Assembly: GCF_013280595.1 (NCBI RefSeq)
Contig: NZ_JAAATY010000005.1
Coordinates: 328,959-392,958, forward strand
DNA from: Kibdelosporangium persicum
GTDB lineage: Bacteria; Actinomycetota; Actinomycetes; Mycobacteriales; Pseudonocardiaceae
Direction: 5' to 3'
Length of the DNA stretch: 64,000 bases
Each line of letters opens with the position of its first letter. Positions within the stretch are counted from its first letter, which is position 1. The notes under the pieces were generated by a model that searched no databases, had not been told where the DNA came from, and saw nothing but the letters and a program-made list of their open reading frames with translations. Below, one piece after another: positions 25,124-34,310 of the stretch. The position numbers and the translations under genes are program-made.

Positions 25124-25536
25124 TCTACCACGGCAACCGCTTCACCCTCAAACCCGGCGTCACGCCCGAGCAACTCGAAGAGGCCCTGGAGAGCCTGCGC
25201 AACCAGGGCCGCGTCATCCCCTCGGTGAAGTCCTTCGTGGTCGGCCCCGACCACGGCGGCGAGTACGACTACGGCGCTGTCTTCGTCATCGAGGACCTGG
25301 CGGGCTACTGGGAGTACCTGGTCCACCCCGCGCACCTGAACACCGACCGGGTCGGGCTGCCGCTGGTGGACAAGTTCGCCTCGTTCGACGTGACCGACGA
25401 CGAGGACCCACAGCTGGGCGAGAAGATCGCCGAACTGCACAAGCGCCGCTACGACAGCATGCCCGACATCAGCGATCTGGTCGCCGGCCTCGGTGAGTAC
25501 ACCGGCAGCGCCGCACCCGGCCGGCACGGCGAATGA
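25120..25536 (+). CDS. Dabb (stress-responsive alpha/beta-barrel) protein
   Basis: This encodes 138 residues from ATG 25120, overlapping the MFS stop by 4 bases, with AAAGGAAAG upstream. A Dabb fold is indicated by MIYHGNRFTLKPGVTPEQLE, SVKSFVVGPDHGGEYDYGAV and YLVHPAHLNTDRVGLPLVDK. Dabb proteins are ferredoxin-like dimers found in stress responses and polyketide cyclisation. A charged tail of about 40 residues follows the domain. It is coupled to the SnoaL-like gene. Confidence 0.8.
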   Translation: MIYHGNRFTLKPGVTPEQLEEALESLRNQGRVIPSVKSFVVGPDHGGEYDYGAVFVIEDLAGYWEYLVHPAHLNTDRVGLPLVDKFASFDVTDDEDPQLGEKIAELHKRRYDSMPDISDLVAGLGEYTGSAAPGRHGE

Positions 25537-25562
25537 CCACAAGACATCCTCTGGAGACAACC

Positions 25563-26006
25563 ATGTCCTACGACAGACTCGCCCGGTCCTGGGTGGACAT
25601 CTGGAACGGCGACCTCTCCCTGATCGACAGCACGGTGCACGAGGACTTCGTCTCGCACGCCGCCCCGATGCGGGGCGGCCCGGTCGCGGACTCGGTGGGG
25701 CGGGCCGGCCTGGCCGAGTGGATCGGCGGAATCCGGGCCGCCGTCCCGGACCTGCGCTTCACCGTCCAAATAGGACCACTGGTGGACAATCCGTACCTGT
25801 TCATGCGCTGGCACGCCGAAGGCACGTACCTCGGCGGTATCCCCGGCGCCGCCGACGGCCCGATTCCGGTGGATTTCCACGGCACCGACATCCTGCGGAT
25901 CACCGACAGGGCGAACGGCGAGGGAGTGATCACCGAGTACTGGCTCAACGCCGACATCCTCTGGCTGACCCAGCAGCTAGGCCTGCAAGTCGGGCAGGTC
26001 ACGTAG
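25563..26006 (+). CDS. SnoaL-like (NTF2 fold) protein
   Basis: This encodes 147 residues from ATG 25563 with GGAG seven bases upstream; the ATG at 25533 is also in frame. The family features are YDRLARSWVDIWNGDLSLID, HEDFVSHAAP and TEYWLNADILWLTQQLG. SnoaL-like proteins are cyclases, isomerases or binding proteins. With the MFS and Dabb genes it forms a three-gene operon that might handle a small aromatic compound. Its last 30 bases overlap the convergent LuxR gene. Confidence 0.8.
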   Translation: MSYDRLARSWVDIWNGDLSLIDSTVHEDFVSHAAPMRGGPVADSVGRAGLAEWIGGIRAAVPDLRFTVQIGPLVDNPYLFMRWHAEGTYLGGIPGAADGPIPVDFHGTDILRITDRANGEGVITEYWLNADILWLTQQLGLQVGQVT

Positions 26007-28595
26007 CTGCCTGCGGGAGGTGATGCCGAGCTTGCGGAAGATGTTGCGCAGGTGGGCGTCGATCGTGCGGGGGCTGAGGAACAGCCGGGCGGCGACCTCT
26101 TTGGACGTCGCCCCGGTGGCCACCAGCCGCGCGATGTGCACCTCCTGCATGGTGAGCTCGTCGTAGCTGTGCACGGAACGGCTGCGTGCCTGTCCTCCGG
26201 TGGCACGCAGTTCGTCCGCGGCGCGGCGGGCGAACGCCTCCATCCCTGTCTGCGAGAACATCTCGTGCGCGTTGCGGAGGATCTGGCGGGCGTCGAGCCT
26301 TCGGCCTTGACGCCGAAGCCATTCCCCGTACAGCAACAGTGCCCGCGCCTGGTACGGCAGCACGGCGCTGCCGTCCAGCCGGGAGATGGCTTCGCGGTAG
26401 TCGTCCTCCTTGCCGGTGACCAGGCCACGGGCGTACGCCGCGACACCCAGTCCCCAGGTCGTGTTGCTGGCCTCGGTACGTTCGGTCAGCGACGCCAGTG
26501 CCTCCTCGGCGGCCGCGTCCTCGCCGCACCGGACCGCCGCCTCGACCAGCTCAGGCAGCGTGATTCCGGCGATGAACAGGTCTCCGTTGGCGACCGCCTG
26601 CCGTGCCGCGGTCAACGCGGCCGGGTAGTCGGCCAGGCCGTTGTTCAGGATCGCCGCCGCCCAATGGATGTTGGCGACAAGTTGCCCGATTCCCCGGGTG
26701 TCCGCCATCGCCCTGGCGGCCTCGATGGTCTCGAGCGCTTCCTTGCGGCGACCGCGCATCCCGGCCAGGTGCAGGCGGGGATACATCAGCGGCGGTATGC
26801 CCGCGGCGTCCGCGATCGCCTCCTCCTCGGCGATGGCAGACATCGCCTTGCCGAAGTCCCCGCTGTACACGGCGTTGGACGCGGTCAGCGCGAGGCCGAG
26901 CCGCAGCATCATCGGCGAGCCGGACTCCCGGCCGGACTTCGTGATCCACTCCGTGACCGCGGTGTGCGCGTCCGCGTCCCACAGCTCGGACGCGATCATG
27001 GAGGCCAGCGCGGGACGCGCGGCGATCGCCTCGTCGTCGGCGACGACCGCGCGCAGCACCGGCACGGCCGCCCGGTACCCCTCGGTGGTCAGCATGACCA
27101 GCGCGTCCAGGACGTCCGGTGATTTCGGGGCGGGCGGGGCGCAGCGGGCCGCGTCCACCACCGTGTCCAGCACACCACTGGCCCGGCCGACCAGCAGCGC
27201 CATCTCCAGCGCGTCCAGGTAACAGTCCCGCGACCACTTCGGGTCCAGCCCGGCCAGCCGGTCCGCGGCCCGCAGCATGAACCTCGGCCCGTCGCTGTCG
27301 TTGTGCCTGACGAACGCGATCTGCCCACGGAGCAGGTCGACCGTGGCCTGCCGCACCTCGTCCAGCCCGCTGGCGTCCACAGTGGACAGAAGTTCCGCGG
27401 CCGCCTCGGCGGTCCCCGCTTCGAGTTTCGCCCGCACCGCGGCGAGCGTGCGTTCCGTCCGTCTGTCCGGGTCCAGCGACAACGCGGCGGCTCGTTCGAG
27501 GAACGCGGCCGACGCCGCGACGCCGCCCCGCGCCCGCGCGCGGGCCGCCGACTGCTCCAGTTCGGCGGCCAGGCTCTCGTCCGGGCCGGTGCCGGACTGT
27601 GCTCGATGCCACGCCCGGCGATCAGGATCGCTCTCCGGGTCCGTGACGTCGGCGAGCACGCGGTGCGCGGTGTGCCGCAGGCCCACGTCGGCCGCGTGGT
27701 AGACCGTGGACCGGGCCAGCGGATGACAGAACCGCACCCGCGTGCCGAACTCGACCAGCCCGGACGCCTCCGCGGCGCCGCTCGCCGCCACGTCGATGCC
27801 CAGCTCACGGGCGGCGGCCCACAACAGGACCGGGTCTCCGGTCGGCTCCGCGCTGGCGACCGTCAGCAGCGTCCGCACATCAGCGGGCAGGCCGGCCAGC
27901 CGAGCCGCGAAGCTGCGCTCGATCCGGGTCGGCACCGAGGACGTCTCCGGCAGGTCGAACCCACCGGCCCTGGGCAACTCCAGCAACGCCAACGGATTGC
28001 CCCGCGCCTCGGCCAGGATTCGGTCACGCACCTGCTCGTCGAGCGTGGCCGGCAGCAACGCGCGGGCGTCCGGCTCGGCCAGCCCTTCGACGACGAGACC
28101 AGGAAGCTCCTCGAGCCCCTGACGAGCCGCGAAGATCATCGCGACCGGCTCCGAGACGATCCGGCGCGCGAGGAACGTCAACGCCTTCGCCGAGGCGTCG
28201 TCCAGCCAGTGCGCGTCGTCGATCACCAGCAGCACCGGCTGCCGGGCGGCCGCGGCCCCGAGCAGCTGCAGAGCCGCCAGCCCGATCCGGAACATCTCCG
28301 GCGTGCCCTCGGCCAGGCCGAACGCCACCCGCAGGGCCTCCGGCAGTTCACCGGCGTGCCCCAGCATCGGCATGCACAGCTGGTGCAGCGCGGCGAACGG
28401 CATCTCCGACTCGAACTGGGACCCGGAAGCCTGGATGACCAGGAAACCCGGCGTCGACCGGCGGGCGTGGTCGAGCAGTGCGCTCTTGCCGATGCCCGGC
28501 CCGCCCCGCAGCACCAGCGCACCGCCCTGGCCCTTGGCCGCGGCACGCGTCAGTTCCTCGACACGGCGGATCTCGTCATGTCTGCCGATCAGCAT
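25977..28595 (-). CDS. Large ATP-binding LuxR-family regulator (LAL)
   Basis: This 872-residue protein has an AAA/STAND ATPase at the N-terminus (Walker A LRGGPGIGKSALLDHARR, about 31-45; Walker B VLLVIDDAHWLDDASAKALT, about 130), a long helical TPR-like middle (about 330-800) and a C-terminal LuxR helix-turn-helix (about 805-865; ARLVATGATSKEVAARLFLS, PRTIDAHLRNIFRKLGITSR). Such regulators integrate ATP and an inducer through the TPR region; MalT is the type example. It converges on the MFS-Dabb-SnoaL operon with 30 overlapping bases and may control it. A palindrome copy lies 32 bases upstream of its start. Confidence 0.92.
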   Translation of the reverse strand: MLIGRHDEIRRVEELTRAAAKGQGGALVLRGGPGIGKSALLDHARRSTPGFLVIQASGSQFESEMPFAALHQLCMPMLGHAGELPEALRVAFGLAEGTPEMFRIGLAALQLLGAAAARQPVLLVIDDAHWLDDASAKALTFLARRIVSEPVAMIFAARQGLEELPGLVVEGLAEPDARALLPATLDEQVRDRILAEARGNPLALLELPRAGGFDLPETSSVPTRIERSFAARLAGLPADVRTLLTVASAEPTGDPVLLWAAARELGIDVAASGAAEASGLVEFGTRVRFCHPLARSTVYHAADVGLRHTAHRVLADVTDPESDPDRRAWHRAQSGTGPDESLAAELEQSAARARARGGVAASAAFLERAAALSLDPDRRTERTLAAVRAKLEAGTAEAAAELLSTVDASGLDEVRQATVDLLRGQIAFVRHNDSDGPRFMLRAADRLAGLDPKWSRDCYLDALEMALLVGRASGVLDTVVDAARCAPPAPKSPDVLDALVMLTTEGYRAAVPVLRAVVADDEAIAARPALASMIASELWDADAHTAVTEWITKSGRESGSPMMLRLGLALTASNAVYSGDFGKAMSAIAEEEAIADAAGIPPLMYPRLHLAGMRGRRKEALETIEAARAMADTRGIGQLVANIHWAAAILNNGLADYPAALTAARQAVANGDLFIAGITLPELVEAAVRCGEDAAAEEALASLTERTEASNTTWGLGVAAYARGLVTGKEDDYREAISRLDGSAVLPYQARALLLYGEWLRRQGRRLDARQILRNAHEMFSQTGMEAFARRAADELRATGGQARSRSVHSYDELTMQEVHIARLVATGATSKEVAARLFLSPRTIDAHLRNIFRKLGITSRRQLRDLPDLQA

Positions 28596-28626
28596 GAAGG
28601 AACCGTAACGCCTGTCCCCAGCCCCA

Positions 28627-28674
28627 CCTCGTGAGTGTTTATCGGTGTTCTAACCCTGATAAACACTCACGAGG
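28627..28674. repeat. 48-bp palindromic repeat, copy 2
   Basis: Arms 28627-28643 and 28658-28674 are identical to copy 1; only the loop (GGTGTTCTAACCCT) differs. It sits between two minus-strand genes and provides the last seven codons (LVSVYQG) and stop of the histidine kinase. It also lies 32 bases ahead of the LuxR ATPase start, so it may separate transcripts. Confidence 0.9.
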
Positions 28675-30077
28675 GGGTCCTGTGGGGTGCGTGGCAGGCG
28701 GAGGACGAACCGCGCGCCTCCGCCGGGGGCGTTGCCCGCTGTGAGGTCGCCGCCGTGCAGACGGGCGTTCTCCCGGGCGATCGCCAATCCCAATCCGCTG
28801 CCGGGCGTTCGGGTACGAGCGGAATCGGCTTTGTAGAAACGGTCGAACACGTGCGCCAGGACGTGTTCGGGCAGACCAGGTCCGTGGTCGGTGACCTCGA
28901 TCGACACCTGTTCACGTGACGCCGAGACGGACACGCGCACGGGCGGTTCGCCGTGCCGCAGCGCGTTGCCGACCAGGTTGGCGACGATGACGTCCAGGCG
29001 GCGCCGGTCCAGCCGCAGCTGGATGTCGTCCGGCGCCACGAGTTCGACCCGGTCCGCCCAGCTACGGGCACGCAGGCAGTCGCGCACGGCATTGGCCACG
29101 TGCACGTCCTCGATCCGCAGGTGGGCGGTGCCCGCGTCGAAACGGGACACCTCCATCAAGTCCTCGACCAGCCGGACCAGCCGATGGGTCTCGGTGATCG
29201 CGAGTCGCGCGGACTCCCTGGCGTCCGGCTCCATCCGGTCGGCGGTGGTCGCCAGCACCTCGGCCACCGCCGTCAGCGTGCTCAGCGGCGTACGCAGCTC
29301 GTGCGACACGTCGGCGGCGAATCTCTTCGCGTCAGCCTGCATCCGCTGCATCGCGGCCATCGACGCCTGTACCGACTCGGCCATCTCGTTGATGGTGACG
29401 GTCAGCTCGGCCAGTTCGTCGGCACCTCGGGGTGACGACCGCGCATCGAGGTCGCCTGCGGCCAACCGGCGCGCGGTGTCACGCAGTCTGCGCACCGGGC
29501 GCAGCACGCTGCCCGCGGCGACCAGCGCCAGCAACAATGCCAGCGGTAACGCCCACGCAGCGGTGACGGCCGCGGACCGGGTGAGGCCGTCGATCTGCTG
29601 CTCGACATCGGTGAGGTCGTGCATGGAGTACACCTCGATGCCGGACGGCGTCCGCACACCGTCCAGCGCGGTGATCATGATGGGCGTGCCGACCAGGAGC
29701 CAAGGCGTGCCGTTGACGGTGATCCGTTGCGTGACGAGCCGGTTCTGGGTGCGCACGGCGGTGCGCAGTTCGTCGGTGACCAGGTCGGTGCCTTCCGCGG
29801 AGCGCAGGTCCTGGAAGGTCACCACCGCGTTCGTCCCGACAGCCGCTCGTAGCCGGTCGAGCGTGCTTTGGATCGGCGGATACGTCAGCTCCGGGGTGAT
29901 CGCCTGGATCTGGCCGGTGATGGTGCCGGTGATCCGTTGCTGGGTCGAGGTGACCAGTGCGGAGCTCGCCGATCCGGCGCTCGACCAGGCCGCCGCGGCG
30001 GCGCCGAGCACGGTCACCAGCACGAAGGCGACGAGCAGCCGGGCACGCAGTCCGCCCGGCCGGAACCGTCTGGTCAT
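28650..30077 (-). CDS. Sensor histidine kinase (HAMP-HisKA-HATPase)
   Basis: This 475-residue OmpR-partner kinase has TM1 at about 12-32, an extracytoplasmic domain of about 150 residues, TM2 at about 190-210, HAMP at about 212-260, phospho-acceptor His in FAADVSHELRTPLSTLTAVA (about 258), and ATPase boxes VANLVGNALRHG, TDHGPGLPEHVL and GSGLGLAIARENARLHGG. Its ATG overlaps the response regulator stop by 4 bases. The C-terminus RTPQDPLVSVYQG is encoded by the palindromic repeat, an acquired tail. Confidence 0.92.
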   Translation of the reverse strand: MTRRFRPGGLRARLLVAFVLVTVLGAAAAAWSSAGSASSALVTSTQQRITGTITGQIQAITPELTYPPIQSTLDRLRAAVGTNAVVTFQDLRSAEGTDLVTDELRTAVRTQNRLVTQRITVNGTPWLLVGTPIMITALDGVRTPSGIEVYSMHDLTDVEQQIDGLTRSAAVTAAWALPLALLLALVAAGSVLRPVRRLRDTARRLAAGDLDARSSPRGADELAELTVTINEMAESVQASMAAMQRMQADAKRFAADVSHELRTPLSTLTAVAEVLATTADRMEPDARESARLAITETHRLVRLVEDLMEVSRFDAGTAHLRIEDVHVANAVRDCLRARSWADRVELVAPDDIQLRLDRRRLDVIVANLVGNALRHGEPPVRVSVSASREQVSIEVTDHGPGLPEHVLAHVFDRFYKADSARTRTPGSGLGLAIARENARLHGGDLTAGNAPGGGARFVLRLPRTPQDPLVSVYQG

Positions 30078-30748
30078 ACCGGCCCGAACCGGTAGCCGAA
30101 CCCGCGCACGGTCTGCACATACCGCGGCGCCGCCGCGTTGGCCTCGATCTTCGCCCGCAGCCGCTGCACGCAGTTGTCGACGAGCCGGGAATCACCGAGG
30201 TAGTCGTGCTCCCACACCTCCTCCAGCAACTGCTGGCGGCTGAACACGCGGCCGGGCGCCCGGGACAGGGTCAGCAGCAGCCGCAACTCGGTCGGCGTCA
30301 GCGTCACCGGCTTGCCGTGTAACGACACCGTCAGCGCGGTGGTGTCGACGCTCAGGTCGCCATGCACCCGGACGCCGTCCGGAACACCGGCGCTGCGGCG
30401 CAGCACCGCGCGAATCCGGGCGTCGAGCACGGTGGGCTGCGCGGGCTTGACGACGTAGTCGTCCGCGCCCGCCGCCAGCCCTTCCACCACGTCGAAGTCG
30501 TCCCCCCGGGCGGTGAGCATGATCACGGGTATCTCACCGGCCGCCCGGATCCGGCGGCACACCTCGATTCCGTCGACGCCCGGCAGCATCAGGTCGAGCA
30601 CCACCAGGTCCGGCGGGCCCGCGTGGAACTCACGCAGCCCGTCCTCGCCGGTCTCCGCCGTGCGGACGTCGTGGCCGTGTCTGCCCAGCGCGATCTGCAG
30701 CCCGCGCCGGACCAGGGGATCGTCCTCGATGAGCAGAATCGCCGCCAC
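30074..30748 (-). CDS. OmpR-family response regulator
   Basis: This encodes 224 residues from GTG 30748 (VAAILLIEDDPLVRRGLQIA). The receiver domain has acidic pocket E8-D9-D10, phospho-acceptor Asp52 in LVVLDLMLPG and Lys in YVVKPAQP. The winged helix at about 130-224 ends VQTVRGFGYRFGPV. It is first gene of the pair with the histidine kinase. A longer in-frame ORF to 30823 lacks receiver similarity. No target is obvious. Confidence 0.92.
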   Translation of the reverse strand: MAAILLIEDDPLVRRGLQIALGRHGHDVRTAETGEDGLREFHAGPPDLVVLDLMLPGVDGIEVCRRIRAAGEIPVIMLTARGDDFDVVEGLAAGADDYVVKPAQPTVLDARIRAVLRRSAGVPDGVRVHGDLSVDTTALTVSLHGKPVTLTPTELRLLLTLSRAPGRVFSRQQLLEEVWEHDYLGDSRLVDNCVQRLRAKIEANAAAPRYVQTVRGFGYRFGPV

Positions 30749-30871
30749 GCGTCCAGTATGGACACCACTGACCCGCGCCTGCGGAATGTGTGCCCGCTTG
30801 CGACACAACCGGGACACGGCCACGGCAGCGCCGGGACACGGCCACCGTGACCGGCGCGGGCCGCCGACCGG

Positions 30872-31729
30872 CTACTGGTTCTCGATCTGGGCGCGAACCC
30901 GCTCGACGGCCTGGACGGCGGCGTCCGGCTCGTCGACGTAGATGTAGTGGCCGCTCTTGGTGGCAGTGGTCAGCTTGGCGCGGCTGGACAGGGCGAGCCA
31001 CTTGCGCTGCCCCTCGTTCCACGCCTGCTCCAGGCCCGGCCCGTACTCGGGAAGGGCCGCGAGGTACGGCTGGCCGTGCTCGACCACCTCGACGGGGATG
31101 TCACCCGCGGAACGGACCTCGCCGTCGGTGATCGCGAGCTTCTCGGGGTTCTCCCCGCGGAAGACCGCGACGCTCTGCGCACGGACGTCGGCCGCCGGGC
31201 CGGTCGCGGACTCGGGGATCAGCCTGGTCGTGTCCGCGCCCGTCGTCGCCGGGGTGGCGTCCAGCAGGACCAGCCCCTTGACCTTGTCGCCGTGGTCAGG
31301 GGCGTACCGGGCGGCGATCCACCCGCCCAGTGAGTGCCCGGCCAGCACGACGGGCGCGTTCCCGGCGACCTGGCTGAGCACCCCGGTCAGGATCTTGCCG
31401 GTGCTCTCCAGGGTCTGCGGCCCGTCCGGCTGGTCGCTCGCGCCTTCGCCGAGCCGGTCGTAGGAACAGACCCGGCCCTTGCCGCTCAGGGTGTTCTGGA
31501 AGCCGGCCAGCTTGTCCAGGCCGTCGCCCAGACCGGCCAGCAGCACCACGACCGGCCCGCCGTCCTCCGAACTGCCGGAGCAGGACACGTTCACCGACCG
31601 GCCTTCGACAGTGATCTTCGTGGTGCCGGTGACCAGGCCTTCGGCGGCCTCGTCGCAACCAGCCAGCGCGCCGACGAGCATGGTGCAGCACAGCGCGGTC
31701 ACAGCGGACGCCCGGACGTTGGGGAACAA
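30872..31729 (-). CDS. Alpha/beta-hydrolase lipoprotein
   Basis: This encodes about 285 residues from a TTG at 31729 (FPNVRASAVTALCCTMLVGA) with GGAGAG just upstream; a longer ORF to 31804 is less likely. The lipobox LVGALAGC directs it to the membrane surface. Hydrolase features are VVVLLAGLGDGLDKLAGFQN, nucleophile Ser in VLAGHSLGGWIAARYAP, acid Asp in GLVLLDATP or later, and His in TKSGHYIYVDEP. It lies between two two-component systems; substrate unknown. Confidence 0.82.
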   Translation of the reverse strand: MFPNVRASAVTALCCTMLVGALAGCDEAAEGLVTGTTKITVEGRSVNVSCSGSSEDGGPVVVLLAGLGDGLDKLAGFQNTLSGKGRVCSYDRLGEGASDQPDGPQTLESTGKILTGVLSQVAGNAPVVLAGHSLGGWIAARYAPDHGDKVKGLVLLDATPATTGADTTRLIPESATGPAADVRAQSVAVFRGENPEKLAITDGEVRSAGDIPVEVVEHGQPYLAALPEYGPGLEQAWNEGQRKWLALSSRAKLTTATKSGHYIYVDEPDAAVQAVERVRAQIENQ

Positions 31730-31863
31730 GATCTCTCCAAGGGAAAAGTCAACCAGTGTCGGAAGGACTCGAACGCTAGGGATTCGACGGTCCCGAGTCG
31801 TCACCGCACAGTGGACACCTGCACGTAGCTCGCTCGGGGGACGCGACCGCTACGCTCGCCCCC

Positions 31864-33000
31864 GTGATCGACCTCCAGCGAGTCGCGGACTTGTGGCGAC
31901 GGTCCGACGTCACGGTCCGGGATCTCCCCCTCGCGCTGTTACTCGCGGTCCTCTCGCTGATTCCGGCGTTCGACGGCCACGGAACGCAGGTCGGCGACGT
32001 GCCACGGCACTCCATGGACACGTTGGCGGTCGCGGTGGTCGCCCTCGAATCGCTGCCGCTGACCGTGCGCCGGAAGTGGCCGGCGCTCTGCCTTGCCCTG
32101 GTGGCGATCGGCTTCGCCCTCGACCAGCTCCGCGGCTACCACACCGTGGCGGGCACCGCGCTGCCGATCGCGTTGCTGAGCGCGGGAGCTCACCTGGAAC
32201 GTCACCGGCGCACCACCATCGTCGTGGGCACCGCCGCGTACGTCCCGCTGGCCATCGCCCTCGACCATCAGGGCGGAGCCGAGGACGTGACCGGGTTCGT
32301 CACGTTCTACTTCGGGATGGCCATCGCCTGGGGCATCGGCGGGTGGCTCCGGCTTTTCCGGGCGAACGAGGCGGAACGCCGCCGCCACGTCGCCGAGACA
32401 ACCCGGGCCGCGGAACGCACCCGCGTCGCTCGCGAGCTGCACGATGTCGTGACCCACCACGTGACGGTGATGGTGGTTCAGGCCGAGGCGGCACGCTACC
32501 TGACCACGTCCCCCGAACGTCTCGACGAGACCCTCACGGCCATCACCGACACCGGCCGCCGGGCCATCACGGATCTGCGGCACATGCTCGATGTGCTCAA
32601 CCCCGACCACGGCACTGATCACGGGCTGCACGCCCTCGTCGAGCAGATCCGGCAGGCCGGGCAGCCGGTGGAGTTCATCGAGGAAGGCAGGCCGGTGAAC
32701 GCGGCGGACAGCGCCGGGGCGGCCGCCTACCGGGTCGTGCAGGAGGCGCTGACGAACGCTCTCAAGTACGCCCACGGCAGCCGCACGACCGTCCACGTGC
32801 ACCACGGTGACAAGGAGATCACCGTCGAGGTGGGCACCGACGGACCCGGTTCGCCGGCCACGTCCCCCGGCGGAAGCGGGCGTGGCCTCGCCGGTCTGCG
32901 CGAACGGGTCGACGTGCTCGGTGGCGAGTTCACGTCAGGCTGGCGTGACGGAGGCGGTTTTGTTGTGCGGGCCCGTATCCCGGCCGGGAGTTCGTCGTGA
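31864..33000 (+). CDS. NarL-type sensor histidine kinase
   Basis: This encodes 378 residues from GTG 31864. Residues 18-165 hold about five TM helices without a large extracytoplasmic domain, so the signal may be sensed in the membrane. HisKA_3 is at about 175-240 with phospho-acceptor His in RVARELHDVVTHHVTVMVVQ (about 193). The ATPase domain has YRVVQEALTNALKYAHG and GSGRGLAGLRERVDVLGG; the D-box is partly changed (VGTDGPGSP). Its stop overlaps the response regulator start by 4 bases. Confidence 0.9.
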   Translation: MIDLQRVADLWRRSDVTVRDLPLALLLAVLSLIPAFDGHGTQVGDVPRHSMDTLAVAVVALESLPLTVRRKWPALCLALVAIGFALDQLRGYHTVAGTALPIALLSAGAHLERHRRTTIVVGTAAYVPLAIALDHQGGAEDVTGFVTFYFGMAIAWGIGGWLRLFRANEAERRRHVAETTRAAERTRVARELHDVVTHHVTVMVVQAEAARYLTTSPERLDETLTAITDTGRRAITDLRHMLDVLNPDHGTDHGLHALVEQIRQAGQPVEFIEEGRPVNAADSAGAAAYRVVQEALTNALKYAHGSRTTVHVHHGDKEITVEVGTDGPGSPATSPGGSGRGLAGLRERVDVLGGEFTSGWRDGGGFVVRARIPAGSSS

Positions 33001-33656
33001 CGGCGCCGGTCCGTGTCCTCGTCTGCGACGACCAGGAGCTGATCCGCACCGGGATCGCGACCATCGTCGACGCGCAGCCCGACCTGGAGGTGGTGGGCGA
33101 GTGCGGGGACGGGTGCACCGCGGTCGACCTCGCCGTCCGGCTGCGACCGGACGTGGTGGTGATGGACGTCCGGATGCCGGTCCTCGACGGCATCGAGGCG
33201 ACCCGCCGGCTGGCCGGTGCCGGCGTCACCCAGCCCACCAAGATCCTCGTGGTGACCACGTTCAACCTGGACGAGTACGTGTACGAGGCGTTGCGCGCCG
33301 GAGCCAGCGGCTTCCTGCTCAAGGACGCACCGCCGGCACAGTTGCTGCACGGCATCCGGACCGTCGCCACCGGTGCGGCGCTGCTGGCGCCCGAGGTGAC
33401 CCGTCAGCTCGTCGGCCGTTACGCCGCGCGGATCCGCCCGGTCAAAGGCACTCCGGACGACGTGCCGCTGACGCCACGCGAACTGGAGGTGCTGCGCCTC
33501 ATCGCGGACGGTCTCTCCAACAGCGAGATCGCCGCGACTCTGGTGATCAGTCACGAGACCGTCAAGACGTACGTGTCACGCATCCTCACCAAGTTGCAGC
33601 TCCGCGACCGCGTACAGGCGGTCGTCTACGCCTATCGCCAGGGCCTCGTGGCCTGA
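32997..33656 (+). CDS. NarL/LuxR-family response regulator
   Basis: This encodes 219 residues from GTG 32997. The receiver has D11-D12, phospho-acceptor Asp57 in VVVMDVRMPVLDG and Lys in GFLLKDAPP. The C-terminal GerE helix-turn-helix is LTPRELEVLRLIADGLSNSE, then IAATLVISHETVKTYVSRIL. It forms a translationally coupled pair with the upstream kinase. Such pairs often answer to cell-envelope stress; no target is evident. Confidence 0.92.
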   Translation: MTAPVRVLVCDDQELIRTGIATIVDAQPDLEVVGECGDGCTAVDLAVRLRPDVVVMDVRMPVLDGIEATRRLAGAGVTQPTKILVVTTFNLDEYVYEALRAGASGFLLKDAPPAQLLHGIRTVATGAALLAPEVTRQLVGRYAARIRPVKGTPDDVPLTPRELEVLRLIADGLSNSEIAATLVISHETVKTYVSRILTKLQLRDRVQAVVYAYRQGLVA

Positions 33657-33729
33657 GTCCGACCGTCACTGTCCTCAGTGGACATGGGTTGACGGCACCG
33701 CGACTGTGACCGCTGGAGCGCGATCCAGG

Positions 33730-34158
33730 TCAAGCCAGCAGCAGCACTCCGCCCGTGAGCAACGCGGCGACCTTGACGAGCTCCAGCGCGACATACGCGA
33801 CATGGGCGTGCGATCGTGGCAACTCCTCGCCCGCGAGCACGCGATCCGACCGCTTGCTCAACCGGGGCCGGACAAGCGCCACCTGGATCACGAGCATCGC
33901 GATCGCCAGGCACAGCGGTATCAGCACCCGCACAGGCGGTGCCGCGATGACGAGCGCGGCCGCGATCACCAACGCCAGGACACCTTCGACGACGTTGAGC
34001 GCACGGAAGACGATCCGGCCGATCCCCAGGCCGATCGGCACCGTCACCCCCGGCGCCCGGAACTTCAGAGGCGCTTCGAGGAACGAGATCGCCAGCACCA
34101 TGCCGAGCCACCCGAACGTCACGGCCACCGCCACGCCCACCAGCCGACCACCTTTCAC
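33730..34158 (-). CDS. Four-helix membrane protein
   Basis: This 142-residue protein has hydrophobic helices at about 5-25, 45-70, 75-95 and 120-140. A conserved-looking stretch, SFLEAPLKFRAPGVTVPIGL, precedes helix 2. Small membrane proteins with this SFLEAPLKF motif occur in many actinobacteria without assigned function. A palindrome copy lies 56 bases upstream of its start. The gene converges on the response regulator gene. Confidence 0.65.
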   Translation of the reverse strand: MKGGRLVGVAVAVTFGWLGMVLAISFLEAPLKFRAPGVTVPIGLGIGRIVFRALNVVEGVLALVIAAALVIAAPPVRVLIPLCLAIAMLVIQVALVRPRLSKRSDRVLAGEELPRSHAHVAYVALELVKVAALLTGGVLLLA

Positions 34159-34213
34159 CCTCGATCACGCCGAATCCTACCGAGCGTCGCGCGCTTCGCC
34201 CTGGCCTGAAAAA

Positions 34214-34261
34214 CCTCGTGAGTGTTTATCAGGGTTCTAACGCTGATAAACACTCACGAGG
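34214..34261. repeat. 48-bp palindromic repeat, copy 3
   Basis: Arms 34214-34230 and 34245-34261 are identical to copy 1; the loop is AGGGTTCTAACGCT. It lies between two minus-strand genes, 50 bases downstream of the macro-domain stop and 56 bases upstream of the membrane-protein start, so a simple convergent-terminator role does not fit this copy. Confidence 0.9.
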
Positions 34262-34310
34262 TTCGGCGGCGCGCCGCTCGCACTGTGGCGGTCCAGCCGG
34301 AGACGACTCG

